DNA from: Bradyrhizobium sp. CCBAU 53338
Lineage (GTDB): Bacteria; Pseudomonadota; Alphaproteobacteria; Rhizobiales; Xanthobacteraceae
Length of the DNA stretch: 64,000 bases
Direction of reading: 5' to 3'
Assembly (NCBI RefSeq): GCF_015291665.1
Contig: NZ_CP030048.1
Span: 1,426,001-1,490,000 of the forward strand
Part shown: positions 7,910-15,733 of the stretch, piece by piece
Layout of the letters: every line of letters begins with the position of its first letter
Position numbering within the stretch: position 1 is the first letter of the stretch
Program-made: the position numbers and the translations under genes
Notes under the pieces: model-generated
Database searches by the model: none
What the model saw: the letters and a program-made list of their open reading frames with translations, nothing else
Told to the model about the DNA's origin: nothing

Positions 7910-10633
7910 ATGGTTCAACAGCGCCGCGATCCCGAACAACGTCCGTCGCCGGAGGCGCTGCTGGAAGCAGCGCGCCGGGAGGAGAGCGCGAGCGGCAAGC
8001 TGAAGATCTTCGTCGGCGCCGCCCCCGGTGTCGGCAAGACCTACGAGATGCTGCAGAGCGCCCATGCCAGGCGCAAGGCCGGCATCGACGTCGTGGTCGG
8101 CTTCGTCGAGACCCATGGCCGCGCCGAGACCGAGGCACTGATGCGAGGGCTCGAAGTGGTCCCCCGCAAGCGGCTCGACTATCGCGGCCAGATCGTCGAG
8201 GAGATGGACCTCGATGCGGTGATCGCGCGGCGGCCGAAGATCGCTCTGGTCGACGAACTCGCCCACACCAACGCGGCCGGAAGCCGTCATCCCAAACGCT
8301 ATCTCGACGTCGAGGAGCTGCTCTCCCACGGCATCGACGTCTATACCGCCGTCAACATCCAGCACATCGAGAGCCTGAACGACGTCGTTGCCCAGATCAC
8401 CCATGTGCGAGTGCGCGAGACCGTGCCGGATTCGATCTTCGATCGCGCCGATGCGATCGAGCTGATCGACCTCACCCCCGACGATCTGATCCAGCGCCTG
8501 CGCGAGGGCAAGGTCTACGTTCCCAAGCAGGCCGAGCGCGCGCTGGAGCATTATTTCTCGCCAGGCAATCTGACCGCGCTCCGCGAGCTCGCGCTGCGGC
8601 GGACGGCCGAGCGGGTCGACGAGCAGCTTCTCACCCACATGCAGGCGAACGCCATCGCCGGTCCCTGGGCCGCGGGCGAGCGCATCCTCGTTTGCGTCAG
8701 CGAGGATCCGCGCGCAGCCGGGCTCGTGCGTTACACCAAGCGGCTGGCAGATCGACTGCATGCCCCGTTTACGGCGATCTCGATCGAGACGCGGCGCTCG
8801 CTCCAGCTCTCCGAGCAGGAGCGCGACCGGCTCGCCGATACGTTGCGGCTGGCCGAATCGCTCGGCGGCGAGGCCCTGACGATCCCCGCGGTTGGCCGGC
8901 GCATCGCCGACGACGTCATCAACTTCGCGCAGGGCAACAACGTCACCCAGATCGTGATCGGCAAGTCGACCCGCTCGCGCTGGTTCGAGATGACGCGCGG
9001 CTCCGTCGTGCATGATCTGGTGCGCCGCGCCGGCAATATCAGCGTTCATGTCATTCCCGGTGACGAACTGCCGGACGAGGCGGCACCCAAAACGGCGGTG
9101 CAGACCGCCGCGCGGGCCGAGCCGTTCAATCCGCTGCCTTATCTGAAATCGCTCGGCGTCGTGCTAGTCGGCCTCGGTGCCGCCGAACTGTTGCAGCCGC
9201 GGTTCGGCATCGAGAACGTCGACCTCGTGCTGATGACCGCAGTCGTCGCGGTCGCGGTGCGCTATGGACTGTGGCCGTCGCTGCTGGCGAGCCTCGCTGC
9301 CTCGCTCGCCTATAACTTCTTTTTCCTGCCGCCGGTCTACACCTTCACCATCACGGATCCGACCAACGTCGCTGCATTCTTCTTTTTCATGCTGATCGCG
9401 ATCCTGGTCTCGAATGTCGCCGCGCGCGTCCGCACCCAGGCCGACACCGCGATCGGCCGCATCCGCACCACCGAACAGCTCTACGCGTTCAGCCGCAAGC
9501 TCGCCGGCACGGCCACCCTCGATGACGTGCTATGGGCCTCGGCCTACCAGATCGCGCTGATGCTGAAAGTCCGCGTGGTGCTGCTGCTGCCGGAGGACGG
9601 GCTTTTGACGGTGAAGTCGGGCTATCCGCCGGAGGACCAGCTCGATCAGGCCGACCTCGCGGCCGCCAACTGGGCCTGGAGCAACGATCGCTCCGCCGGC
9701 CGCGGGTCCGATACGCTGCCGGGCGCCAAGCGCCTGTTCCTGCCGATGCGCACCGGGCGCGGCCCGATCGGCGTCATCGGCATCGACAACGACCGCACCG
9801 GCCCGCTGCTGACGCCGGACCAGCGCCGGCTGCTGGATGCGCTGGTGGATCAAGGCGCGCTCGCGATCGAGCGCGTGTTGCTGGTCGAGGACATGGACCG
9901 CGTCAAGCGCACCGTCGAATCCGAGCGGTTGCGCTCGGCGCTGTTGACCTCGATCTCGCACGATCTGAAGACACCGCTCGCCTCCGTGCTGGGCGCGGCT
10001 TCGACCATGCGCGACCTCGCCGGGGCGCTGTCCGACACCGAAAAGCGCGATCTGCTCGCGACCGTGATCGACGAATCCGAGCGGCTCAACCGCTTCATCG
10101 CCAATCTGCTCGACATGACCAAGCTCGAATCCGGCGCCATCGTACCCAACACGGCGCTGCATGATCTTGGCGAGATCGTCGGCAGCGCGCTGCGGCGGGC
10201 ATCGAAGATCCTCACCGCGCACAAGGTCGAGCTCGTGCTTTCAGCCGATCTGCCGATGCTGGAGCTCGACGCCGTGCTGTTCGAGCAGGTGTTGTTCAAC
10301 CTGCTCGATAACGCCGCGAAATATTCGCAGCCCGAGACCACGATTGCGATCAGGAGCCGGCGCGAGCGTGACCAGGTGGTGCTGGATATCGCCGACGAAG
10401 GCGCCGGCATTCCGCCCGACGAGCTCGAGAGCGTGTTCGACAAGTTCTACCGCGTGCAGAAGGGCGACCATGTGCGCCCCGGCACCGGGCTCGGGCTTGC
10501 CATCTCCCGCGGCTTCGTCGAGGCGATGCGCGGCACGATCACGGCTGCCAACCGCAGCGACCGGACCGGCGCCGTCCTCACCATCCGTCTGCCGGTTCCG
10601 GCTCAGACCCACGCATTGGATACCGCCGCATGA
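7910..10633 (+). CDS. kdpD: Sensor histidine kinase KdpD
   Basis: The 907-residue membrane kinase controls kdp expression in response to K+ limitation and turgor. The N-terminal KdpD domain has Walker A GAAPGVGKT at residues 36-44 and Walker B ALVDELAHTNAAG. A UspA-like domain follows, then four membrane helices (about residues 420-510), a GAF-like segment, HisKA with phospho-acceptor His684 in TSISHDLKTPLASVLG, and HATPase with N-box NLLDNAAKYS and G-boxes DEGAGIPPDE and PGTGLGLAIS. ATG 7910 (MVQQRRDPEQ) fits family starts better than an upstream frame overlapping kdpC. It overlaps kdpE by 4 bp, so the two are translationally coupled. Confidence 0.96.
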   Translation: MVQQRRDPEQRPSPEALLEAARREESASGKLKIFVGAAPGVGKTYEMLQSAHARRKAGIDVVVGFVETHGRAETEALMRGLEVVPRKRLDYRGQIVEEMDLDAVIARRPKIALVDELAHTNAAGSRHPKRYLDVEELLSHGIDVYTAVNIQHIESLNDVVAQITHVRVRETVPDSIFDRADAIELIDLTPDDLIQRLREGKVYVPKQAERALEHYFSPGNLTALRELALRRTAERVDEQLLTHMQANAIAGPWAAGERILVCVSEDPRAAGLVRYTKRLADRLHAPFTAISIETRRSLQLSEQERDRLADTLRLAESLGGEALTIPAVGRRIADDVINFAQGNNVTQIVIGKSTRSRWFEMTRGSVVHDLVRRAGNISVHVIPGDELPDEAAPKTAVQTAARAEPFNPLPYLKSLGVVLVGLGAAELLQPRFGIENVDLVLMTAVVAVAVRYGLWPSLLASLAASLAYNFFFLPPVYTFTITDPTNVAAFFFFMLIAILVSNVAARVRTQADTAIGRIRTTEQLYAFSRKLAGTATLDDVLWASAYQIALMLKVRVVLLLPEDGLLTVKSGYPPEDQLDQADLAAANWAWSNDRSAGRGSDTLPGAKRLFLPMRTGRGPIGVIGIDNDRTGPLLTPDQRRLLDALVDQGALAIERVLLVEDMDRVKRTVESERLRSALLTSISHDLKTPLASVLGAASTMRDLAGALSDTEKRDLLATVIDESERLNRFIANLLDMTKLESGAIVPNTALHDLGEIVGSALRRASKILTAHKVELVLSADLPMLELDAVLFEQVLFNLLDNAAKYSQPETTIAIRSRRERDQVVLDIADEGAGIPPDELESVFDKFYRVQKGDHVRPGTGLGLAISRGFVEAMRGTITAANRSDRTGAVLTIRLPVPAQTHALDTAA

Positions 10634-11319
10634 GCGCTGCCCCGATCAAGGTTCTGGTGATCGACGACGAGCCGCCGATCCGCAAATTGCTGCGGATGGG
10701 ACTGTCGACGCAGGGTTACGAAATCCTGGAGGCGTCGAGCGGCAAGATCGCGCTGGAGAAGCTCAGCGAAGAGCCGGCCTTGATCATTCTCGATCTCGGC
10801 CTGCCCGATATCCAGGGCCACGAGCTGCTGAGCACCATCCGCGCGCGCAACGAGAGCGTCCCGATCGTGGTGCTGTCGAGTCGCGGCGATGAGGCCGGCA
10901 AGGTGCAGGCGCTCGATCTCGGGGCCGACGACTACCTGACCAAGCCATTCGGCATGGACGAGCTGCTGGCGCGGCTGCGCGCCGCGTTGCGGCACCAGCT
11001 CCAGGTGCAGGGCGAGCGCCCGGTGTTCCGCACCGGCGATCTCTCGGTCGATCTTGTCCGCCGCATCGTCAAGCTCGGCGAGCGCGAGATAAAACTGTCG
11101 CCGAAGGAATATGACCTGCTGCGGGTGCTGGTCCAGCACGCCGGCAAGGTGCTGACGCATCGGTTTCTGCTCAAGGAGCTATGGGACGAATTGACGGATG
11201 CACAATATCTGCGCGTCTACGTCCGCCAGCTCCGCCAGAAGATCGAGGCCGATCCGGAGCGCCCGCAATACGTGCTGACCGAGACGGGGATCGGGTACCG
11301 GCTGAAGGCGGGGGATTAG
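10630..11319 (+). CDS. kdpE: Response regulator KdpE
   Basis: This OmpR-family regulator of 229 residues has a receiver domain with acidic pair IDDEPP, phospho-acceptor Asp55 in LIILDLGLPDIQGHE and the conserved Lys in LTKPFGMDELLARL. The winged-helix domain contains LSPKEYDLLRVLVQHAGKVL, then HRFLLKELWD and YLRVYVRQLRQKIE. It receives phosphate from KdpD and activates kdpFABC. It ends the kdp operon, converging on ku with a hairpin between the two. Confidence 0.97.
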   Translation: MSAAPIKVLVIDDEPPIRKLLRMGLSTQGYEILEASSGKIALEKLSEEPALIILDLGLPDIQGHELLSTIRARNESVPIVVLSSRGDEAGKVQALDLGADDYLTKPFGMDELLARLRAALRHQLQVQGERPVFRTGDLSVDLVRRIVKLGEREIKLSPKEYDLLRVLVQHAGKVLTHRFLLKELWDELTDAQYLRVYVRQLRQKIEADPERPQYVLTETGIGYRLKAGD

Positions 11320-11330
11320 GCCCCGCCGTC

Positions 11331-11362
11331 TTCCGGGCTCGATGCTTTGCATCGGGCCGGAA
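11331..11362. terminator. Hairpin between convergent kdpE and ku
   Basis: TTCCGGGCTCGATGC (11331-11345) pairs with GCATCGGGCCGGAA (11349-11362) around a TTT loop, with a single bulge. There is no long T-run on either side. The position between two convergent stops suggests a bidirectional terminator, but the sequence also resembles the common Bradyrhizobium intergenic palindrome, which may serve the same purpose. Confidence 0.6.
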
Positions 11363-11368
11363 TGATGA

Positions 11369-12253
11369 CTACCCCGCCTTTCGATGTGGCGCCGTCGACC
11401 GTTGCGTCTTCCGTGTAGCCCGCCGCCGGCCCGTCGCCCGTCGCGCATGGGACTTCGAGGTCGTCTTCTTCCCGCCGCGCCCCTTCAGGCTCTGCTTCAG
11501 CGCATCCATCAGGCTGACGACGTTGCTCGGCTTCTCCTCGCGCTCCGGCAACTCGATGGTCTTGCCGCTTGCCTTCCGCTTCACCAGCGCCTTCAGCGCG
11601 GTCTCGTAGTCGTCCTTGAATTTGCTCGGGTCGAAATGAGCGGCCTTGGTATGCAGGATATGTCCGGCGAGCTCGACCATGTCCTTGGTGATCTTCGGGC
11701 TCTTGATATCGTCGAAGAACGGGTCCTCGTCGCGCAGCTCGTAGGGAAAGCGCAGCGTGGTGCCGAGCAGGCCCTTGCCGAGCGGCTCGATTGCGATGAT
11801 GTGCTCGCGGTTGGTGAGCACGATCTTGGCGAGCGCGACGCGGTCCTGGTCCTTCATGGCATCGCGGATCACGGCAAAGGCGTCAATCGCGGCCTTGCCT
11901 TCGGGCGCGATGTAGTAGGGGTGGTTGAGATAGCGCTGGTCGATCTCCTCGCTCGGGACAAAGCTCTCGATGTCGATGATGTGGTTGCTTTCGATCTGAA
12001 CGGCTTCGAGCTCCTCCGGCTCGATCTCGACATACTTGCCCTTGCGCAGCTCGTAGCCCCGGCCCTTCTGGTCGCTCTCGACGATGTCGCCGGTCTCGGC
12101 ATCCACCATCTGTTGCTTGAGCCGGTTGCCGGTCTCGCGGTTGATCATGTGAAACCGCGTCTTCTCGGCCGCCGTGGTCGCGGGATACAGCGCGACCGGG
12201 CAGCTGACCAGCGAGAGTTTCAACGTTCCTTTCCAATAGGCGCGCGGAGCCAT
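11369..12253 (-). CDS. ku: DNA end-binding protein Ku
   Basis: A bacterial Ku of 294 residues. It forms a homodimeric ring that threads onto double-strand breaks and recruits LigD for non-homologous end joining. The start MAPRAYWKGTLKLSLVSCPV is the family signature; the blocks GKYVEIEPEELEAVQ, HPYYIAPEGKAAIDAFAVIR and GTTLRFPYELRD follow. The tail after about residue 255 is rich in Lys and Arg (KGRGGKKTTSKSHARRATGR), as in many bacterial Ku proteins where it aids DNA binding. In-frame sequence upstream of ATG 12253 is intergenic. It is divergent from ligD, with stress-type promoter elements between. Confidence 0.97.
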   Translation of the reverse strand: MAPRAYWKGTLKLSLVSCPVALYPATTAAEKTRFHMINRETGNRLKQQMVDAETGDIVESDQKGRGYELRKGKYVEIEPEELEAVQIESNHIIDIESFVPSEEIDQRYLNHPYYIAPEGKAAIDAFAVIRDAMKDQDRVALAKIVLTNREHIIAIEPLGKGLLGTTLRFPYELRDEDPFFDDIKSPKITKDMVELAGHILHTKAAHFDPSKFKDDYETALKALVKRKASGKTIELPEREEKPSNVVSLMDALKQSLKGRGGKKTTSKSHARRATGRRRATRKTQRSTAPHRKAG

Positions 12254-12282
12254 TCCATTCTCCTGTGATTTCAAGGCGTTTT

Positions 12283-12307
12283 GGAACCCCAACAACCCCA
12301 TAGGGTT
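12283..12307 (+). promoter_or_regulatory. Candidate EcfG/RpoE2-type promoter of ligD
   Basis: GGAAC at 12283-12287 is followed after 18 bases by TT at 12306-12307, fitting the alphaproteobacterial general-stress pattern GGAAC-N18/19-TT. Transcription would begin near 12315, about 57 bp before the ligD ATG. Confidence 0.5.
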
Positions 12308-12315
12308 TTGGTTCC
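12291..12315 (-). promoter_or_regulatory. Candidate EcfG/RpoE2-type promoter of ku
   Basis: On the minus strand GGAAC (12315-12311) is followed after 18 bases by TT (12292-12291), with TGTT as the full -10 tetramer. Transcription would begin near 12284, about 30 bp before the ku ATG. The site overlaps the ligD element on the other strand. Confidence 0.5.
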
Positions 12316-12371
12316 GGGTGGGACTTTTGCCATGATAGGCTTCACTGCGATTAGCGAATGCGGGACCGGAC

Positions 12372-15023
12372 GTGCTGCGAAAACTCTCCACCTATCGACA
12401 GAAGCGTGATTTCGAGAAGACGCCGGAGCCCTCGGGCGAGGCCGGGGTTGCACCCTCGAAACAGCGGCGCTTCGTGATCCAGAAGCATGACGCCACGCGG
12501 CTGCATTACGATTTTCGTCTCGAGTTCGATGGCGTCTTCAAGTCCTGGGCAGTGACGAAAGGGCCGTCGCTCAATCCGCACGACAAGCGATTGGCGGTGG
12601 AGGTCGAGGACCATCCGCTCGACTACGGCGATTTCGAAGGGACGATTCCCGAGGGACAGTATGGTGGCGGCACGGTGATGCTGTGGGATCGCGGCACATG
12701 GGAGTCCGACAATCCCGAAGCCGGTTTCAAGAAGGGCGACCTGAAGTTCACGCTCCACGGCGACAAGCTGCATGGAAGCTGGGTGCTGGTGCGCATGCGC
12801 AATCGCGGCGGCGAAAAGCGCACCAATTGGCTGCTGATCAAGCACCGCGACGAATACGCCAGCGAGGACGAGGATATCTTGGCGGAGGACAAATCGGTCG
12901 CCTCCGGACGTGCCATGGCGCAGATCACTAGCGGCAAGGGCCGCGCACCAAAGCCGTTCATGCTGGCGAAAGGCAAGGGCAAGGCCGACGCGGTCTGGGA
13001 GTCCGATCGGGCCGAGGAGACGAAAGGGCGGACCGTCAAGCCGGCGCCTCGCGCCGCGTTGAAGAGCGTCAAGTCGTCGAAAAAGAAGGCTACCACTGCG
13101 ACGACGGCCAAGAAGGTCTCGGAGATGCCGGACTTCGTCGCACCGCAGCTTTGCACGCCGGTCGAGCGGCCGCCGGGCGGCGATGGCTGGTGCCACGAGA
13201 TCAAGTTCGACGGCTACCGCGTGCAACTCCGCGTCGAGGACGGCGAAGCCACGCTCAAGACGCGCAAAGGTCTCGACTGGACCGGGAAATTCGCGTCGAT
13301 CGCGAAGGAGGCCGGTTCGTTGCCGGACGCCTTGATCGACGGCGAGATCGTTGCGCTCGACCATAACGGTGCGCCGAACTTTTCCTCGCTCCAGGCCGCG
13401 CTGTCCGACGGCAAGACCGGGGACCTGATCTTCTTTGCCTTCGACCTGCTGTTCGCCAAGGGGCTCGACTATCGTCGCCTGCCCCTTGGCGAGCGGAAAC
13501 AGCGCCTCAAGACGTTGCTGGAGGCGCGCAAGGCAAGATCGAGTCAGATCCGTTATGTCGAGCATTTCGAAACCGGTGGGGATGCGGTGCTGCAATCGGC
13601 CTGCAAGCTCGAGCTCGAAGGGGTCGTGTCGAAGAAGCTGGATGCGCCCTATCGTTCCGGACGTACCGAAAGCTGGACCAAGGCAAAATGCCGCGCCGGG
13701 CATGAGGTCGTGATCGGCGGCTACAAGACCACCAACGGAAAATTCCGTTCGCTGATGGCTGGCGTGCATCGGGACGATCACCTCGCCTTCGTCGGAATGG
13801 TCGGGACCGGATTTGGTGCCGACAAGGTCAAACGCATCATGCCGTCGCTGAAAGCCATGGAGGCCAGGGAAAGCCCCTTCGGCGGCAGGAATGCACCGAA
13901 GAAGACGCGCGATGTGCATTGGCTGAAGCCCGAGCTGGTGGCCGAGATCGAATTCGCAGGCTTCACGGCCGACGGCAATATCCGCCAGGCTGCGTTCAAG
14001 GGCCTGCGGCAGGACAAGCCGGCCGAAGAGGTTGAGGCGGAAACGCCCGTCGCTACAGAACTGGTTAAGCCTTCGGCCAGGAAGCGCGTGCCCGCGAAGC
14101 CGGCGAAGGGGAACGGCACCGCCGAGGTGATGGGTGTCGTCATCTCGAAGCCGGAGAAAGAGCTGTGGTCGGACGGAGGGGATGGCGAGGGCGTCACCAA
14201 GCTCGACCTTGCGCGCTATTTCGAGGCGGTTGGCGCCTGGATGATCGAGCACATCAAGGGCCGCCCTTGCTCGATCCTGCGCGCGCCCGACGGCATCGGC
14301 GGCGAAACATTCTTCCAGCGCCATGCCATGCAGGGCACCTCGAACCTGCTCGAACTGGCCAAGGTCTCCGGGGATCGCAAGCCCTACTTGCAGATTGATC
14401 GCGTCGAAGGGCTTGCGGCGGTCGCGCAGATCGGCGGCGTCGAGCTGCATCCCTGGAATTGCGCGCCTGACGCCTATGACACGCCGGGCCGCTTGGTGTT
14501 CGACCTCGATCCCGCGCCGGACGTGAAGTTCGCCGACGTCGTCGAGGCGGCCAGGGAGATGCGGCAGCGGCTCACTGACGTCGGCATGGACAGTTTTTGC
14601 AAGACCACCGGCGGCAAGGGCCTCCACGTCGTGGTTCCGCTGCTGCATGGTGCACGCGACAAGGTGAGCTGGAAGGAAGCCAAGGCGTTCGCGCAAGGGG
14701 TCTGCCAGTGGATGGCCGATGACGATCCCGATCGTTACCTGCTCAACATGTCGAAGAAGCTGCGCAACGGAAAGATTTTCCTGGACTATCTGCGCAATGA
14801 TCGCCTGTCCACGGCAGTGGCGCCGCTGTCGCCGCGCGCACGCGAGGGTGCTAGCGTGTCGATGCCCGTGACCTGGGCGCAGGTGAAGAGTGATCTCGAT
14901 CCGAAGAAATACACAGTGCGGACCGTGCCGAGCCTGCTGGCGCGATCGAAGGCGTGGGACGGCTATGACGATGCGGCAGCGTCGATCAAGGCGGCGATGA
15001 AGAAGCTTGCGGGGAAAAAGTAG
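12372..15023 (+). CDS. ligD: Multidomain DNA ligase D (phosphoesterase-ligase-polymerase)
   Basis: This 883-residue NHEJ enzyme has all three LigD activities in the order PE-LIG-POL. The 3'-phosphoesterase domain covers about residues 10-180 ([15 protein letters not shown] at 37-51, then [18 protein letters not shown]). A Lys/Ala linker leads to the ATP-dependent ligase, with nucleotidyl Lys278 in EIKFDGYR and [20 protein letters not shown] further on. The primase-like polymerase (about 575-860) has [11 protein letters not shown] with the metal-binding DxD and [16 protein letters not shown]. The partner Ku is encoded divergently. The length and catalytic motifs are intact. Confidence 0.97.
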   Translation: MLRKLSTYRQKRDFEKTPEPSGEAGVAPSKQRRFVIQKHDATRLHYDFRLEFDGVFKSWAVTKGPSLNPHDKRLAVEVEDHPLDYGDFEGTIPEGQYGGGTVMLWDRGTWESDNPEAGFKKGDLKFTLHGDKLHGSWVLVRMRNRGGEKRTNWLLIKHRDEYASEDEDILAEDKSVASGRAMAQITSGKGRAPKPFMLAKGKGKADAVWESDRAEETKGRTVKPAPRAALKSVKSSKKKATTATTAKKVSEMPDFVAPQLCTPVERPPGGDGWCHEIKFDGYRVQLRVEDGEATLKTRKGLDWTGKFASIAKEAGSLPDALIDGEIVALDHNGAPNFSSLQAALSDGKTGDLIFFAFDLLFAKGLDYRRLPLGERKQRLKTLLEARKARSSQIRYVEHFETGGDAVLQSACKLELEGVVSKKLDAPYRSGRTESWTKAKCRAGHEVVIGGYKTTNGKFRSLMAGVHRDDHLAFVGMVGTGFGADKVKRIMPSLKAMEARESPFGGRNAPKKTRDVHWLKPELVAEIEFAGFTADGNIRQAAFKGLRQDKPAEEVEAETPVATELVKPSARKRVPAKPAKGNGTAEVMGVVISKPEKELWSDGGDGEGVTKLDLARYFEAVGAWMIEHIKGRPCSILRAPDGIGGETFFQRHAMQGTSNLLELAKVSGDRKPYLQIDRVEGLAAVAQIGGVELHPWNCAPDAYDTPGRLVFDLDPAPDVKFADVVEAAREMRQRLTDVGMDSFCKTTGGKGLHVVVPLLHGARDKVSWKEAKAFAQGVCQWMADDDPDRYLLNMSKKLRNGKIFLDYLRNDRLSTAVAPLSPRAREGASVSMPVTWAQVKSDLDPKKYTVRTVPSLLARSKAWDGYDDAAASIKAAMKKLAGKK

Positions 15024-15056
15024 GGTGGGTTAGCTGAAAGGCGTAACCCACCCTAC
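15020..15056. repeat. Perfect 13-bp palindrome at the ligD stop
   Basis: GTAGGGTGGGTTA (15020-15032) pairs exactly with TAACCCACCCTAC (15044-15056) across an 11-base loop; the ligD stop codon lies in the left arm. The TGGGTTA/TAACCCA core is a widely dispersed bacterial palindrome. It probably also acts as a terminator between ligD and the convergent DUF3309 gene. Confidence 0.7.
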
Positions 15057-15065
15057 GACATCGCA

Positions 15066-15230
15066 CTAGATCCGCCCCATCAGCAGCAGGATCAGCAGAA
15101 TGACGATGACGAGCCCGAGCCCGCCGCCGCCGTAATAGCCGGTGCCGTAGAACGGTCCGCCGCCGATGCCGCTGAAGCCGCCGAGCAGGGCGATGACCAA
15201 AATGATCAGAATGATCGTACCGATAGACAT
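15066..15230 (-). CDS. DUF3309-type small membrane protein, 54 residues
   Basis: The frame begins MSIGTIILIILVIALLGGFS and has the glycine-rich middle GIGGGPFYGTGYYGGGGLGL between two hydrophobic segments, ending LLILLLMGRI. This is the signature of the DUF3309 family, small alphaproteobacterial inner-membrane proteins of unknown role. GGAGG-like sequence precedes the ATG. A GGAAC-N18-TT site lies 62 bp upstream of the start, so stress induction is likely. It converges on ligD. Confidence 0.85.
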   Translation of the reverse strand: MSIGTIILIILVIALLGGFSGIGGGPFYGTGYYGGGGLGLVIVILLILLLMGRI

Positions 15231-15291
15231 GCGAATCTCCTCCAGCCCTTTGTTGAAAGGGGCGTTGCAACCTGTCCCGTTGTGCGGGGGC

Positions 15292-15316
15292 AACTTGCCG
15301 CATGTTTTAAAGTTCC
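15292..15316 (-). promoter_or_regulatory. Candidate EcfG-type promoter of the DUF3309 gene
   Basis: Minus-strand GGAAC (15316-15312) and TT (15293-15292) are 18 bases apart, with AGTT as the -10 tetramer. The predicted start of transcription is about 50 bp before the ATG at 15230. Confidence 0.45.
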
Positions 15317-15412
15317 GGATTTGAAACGGGTCCACAGGTCCCAACTTGCATGGAACCTTTGCGCCGCCACCCGGCATGACTATGTGAGGATCAGCCATCA
15401 AAGGGCAGGGCC

Positions 15413-15730
15413 ATGTCAGCACCGCTTGTCGTCTCCATTCCGCATCGTCTCGGCCGCGAGGAGGCGGTGCACCGGCTCAAGAACGGTCTTGGCCGCGCTG
15501 CCGCGAGCATTCCCGTGATGCAGGTCGAAGAGGAGCGCTGGAGCGGCGATTCCCTGGCCTTCCGCATCCGCGCACTCGGCCAGATCGCGAGCGGAAAGGT
15601 CGACGTCGCCGACGATCATGTCAAGGTCGAGGTGGTGCTGCCGTGGCTGCTGCAACGCTTTGCCGAGGTGGCGCAGGCCACCATCCGCAAGCGCGGGCAG
15701 TTGCTGCTGACCAGGGACGAGGGGAAGTGA
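15413..15730 (+). CDS. Polyhydroxyalkanoic acid system family protein, 105 residues
   Basis: The short protein has the pattern MSAPLVVSIPHRLGREEAVH, then RLKNGLGRAA, WSGDSLAFRIRALGQIASGK and VDVADDHVKVEVVLPWLLQR, as in a family annotated as the polyhydroxyalkanoic acid system (PHA granule region) protein, a START-like small domain. Its biochemical role is not established. The gene is monocistronic and its stop lies 3 bp from the convergent treY stop. No PHA synthase or depolymerase gene is in this window. Confidence 0.75.
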   Translation: MSAPLVVSIPHRLGREEAVHRLKNGLGRAAASIPVMQVEEERWSGDSLAFRIRALGQIASGKVDVADDHVKVEVVLPWLLQRFAEVAQATIRKRGQLLLTRDEGK

Positions 15731-15733
15731 GCG

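Noticed and set aside
12351..14696. Long open frame (781 codons) on the minus strand across ligD
   Set aside because: It mirrors ligD in the antisense strand, has an Arg/Leu/Asp-rich composition typical of high-GC antisense frames, and no ribosome-binding site or family motif.
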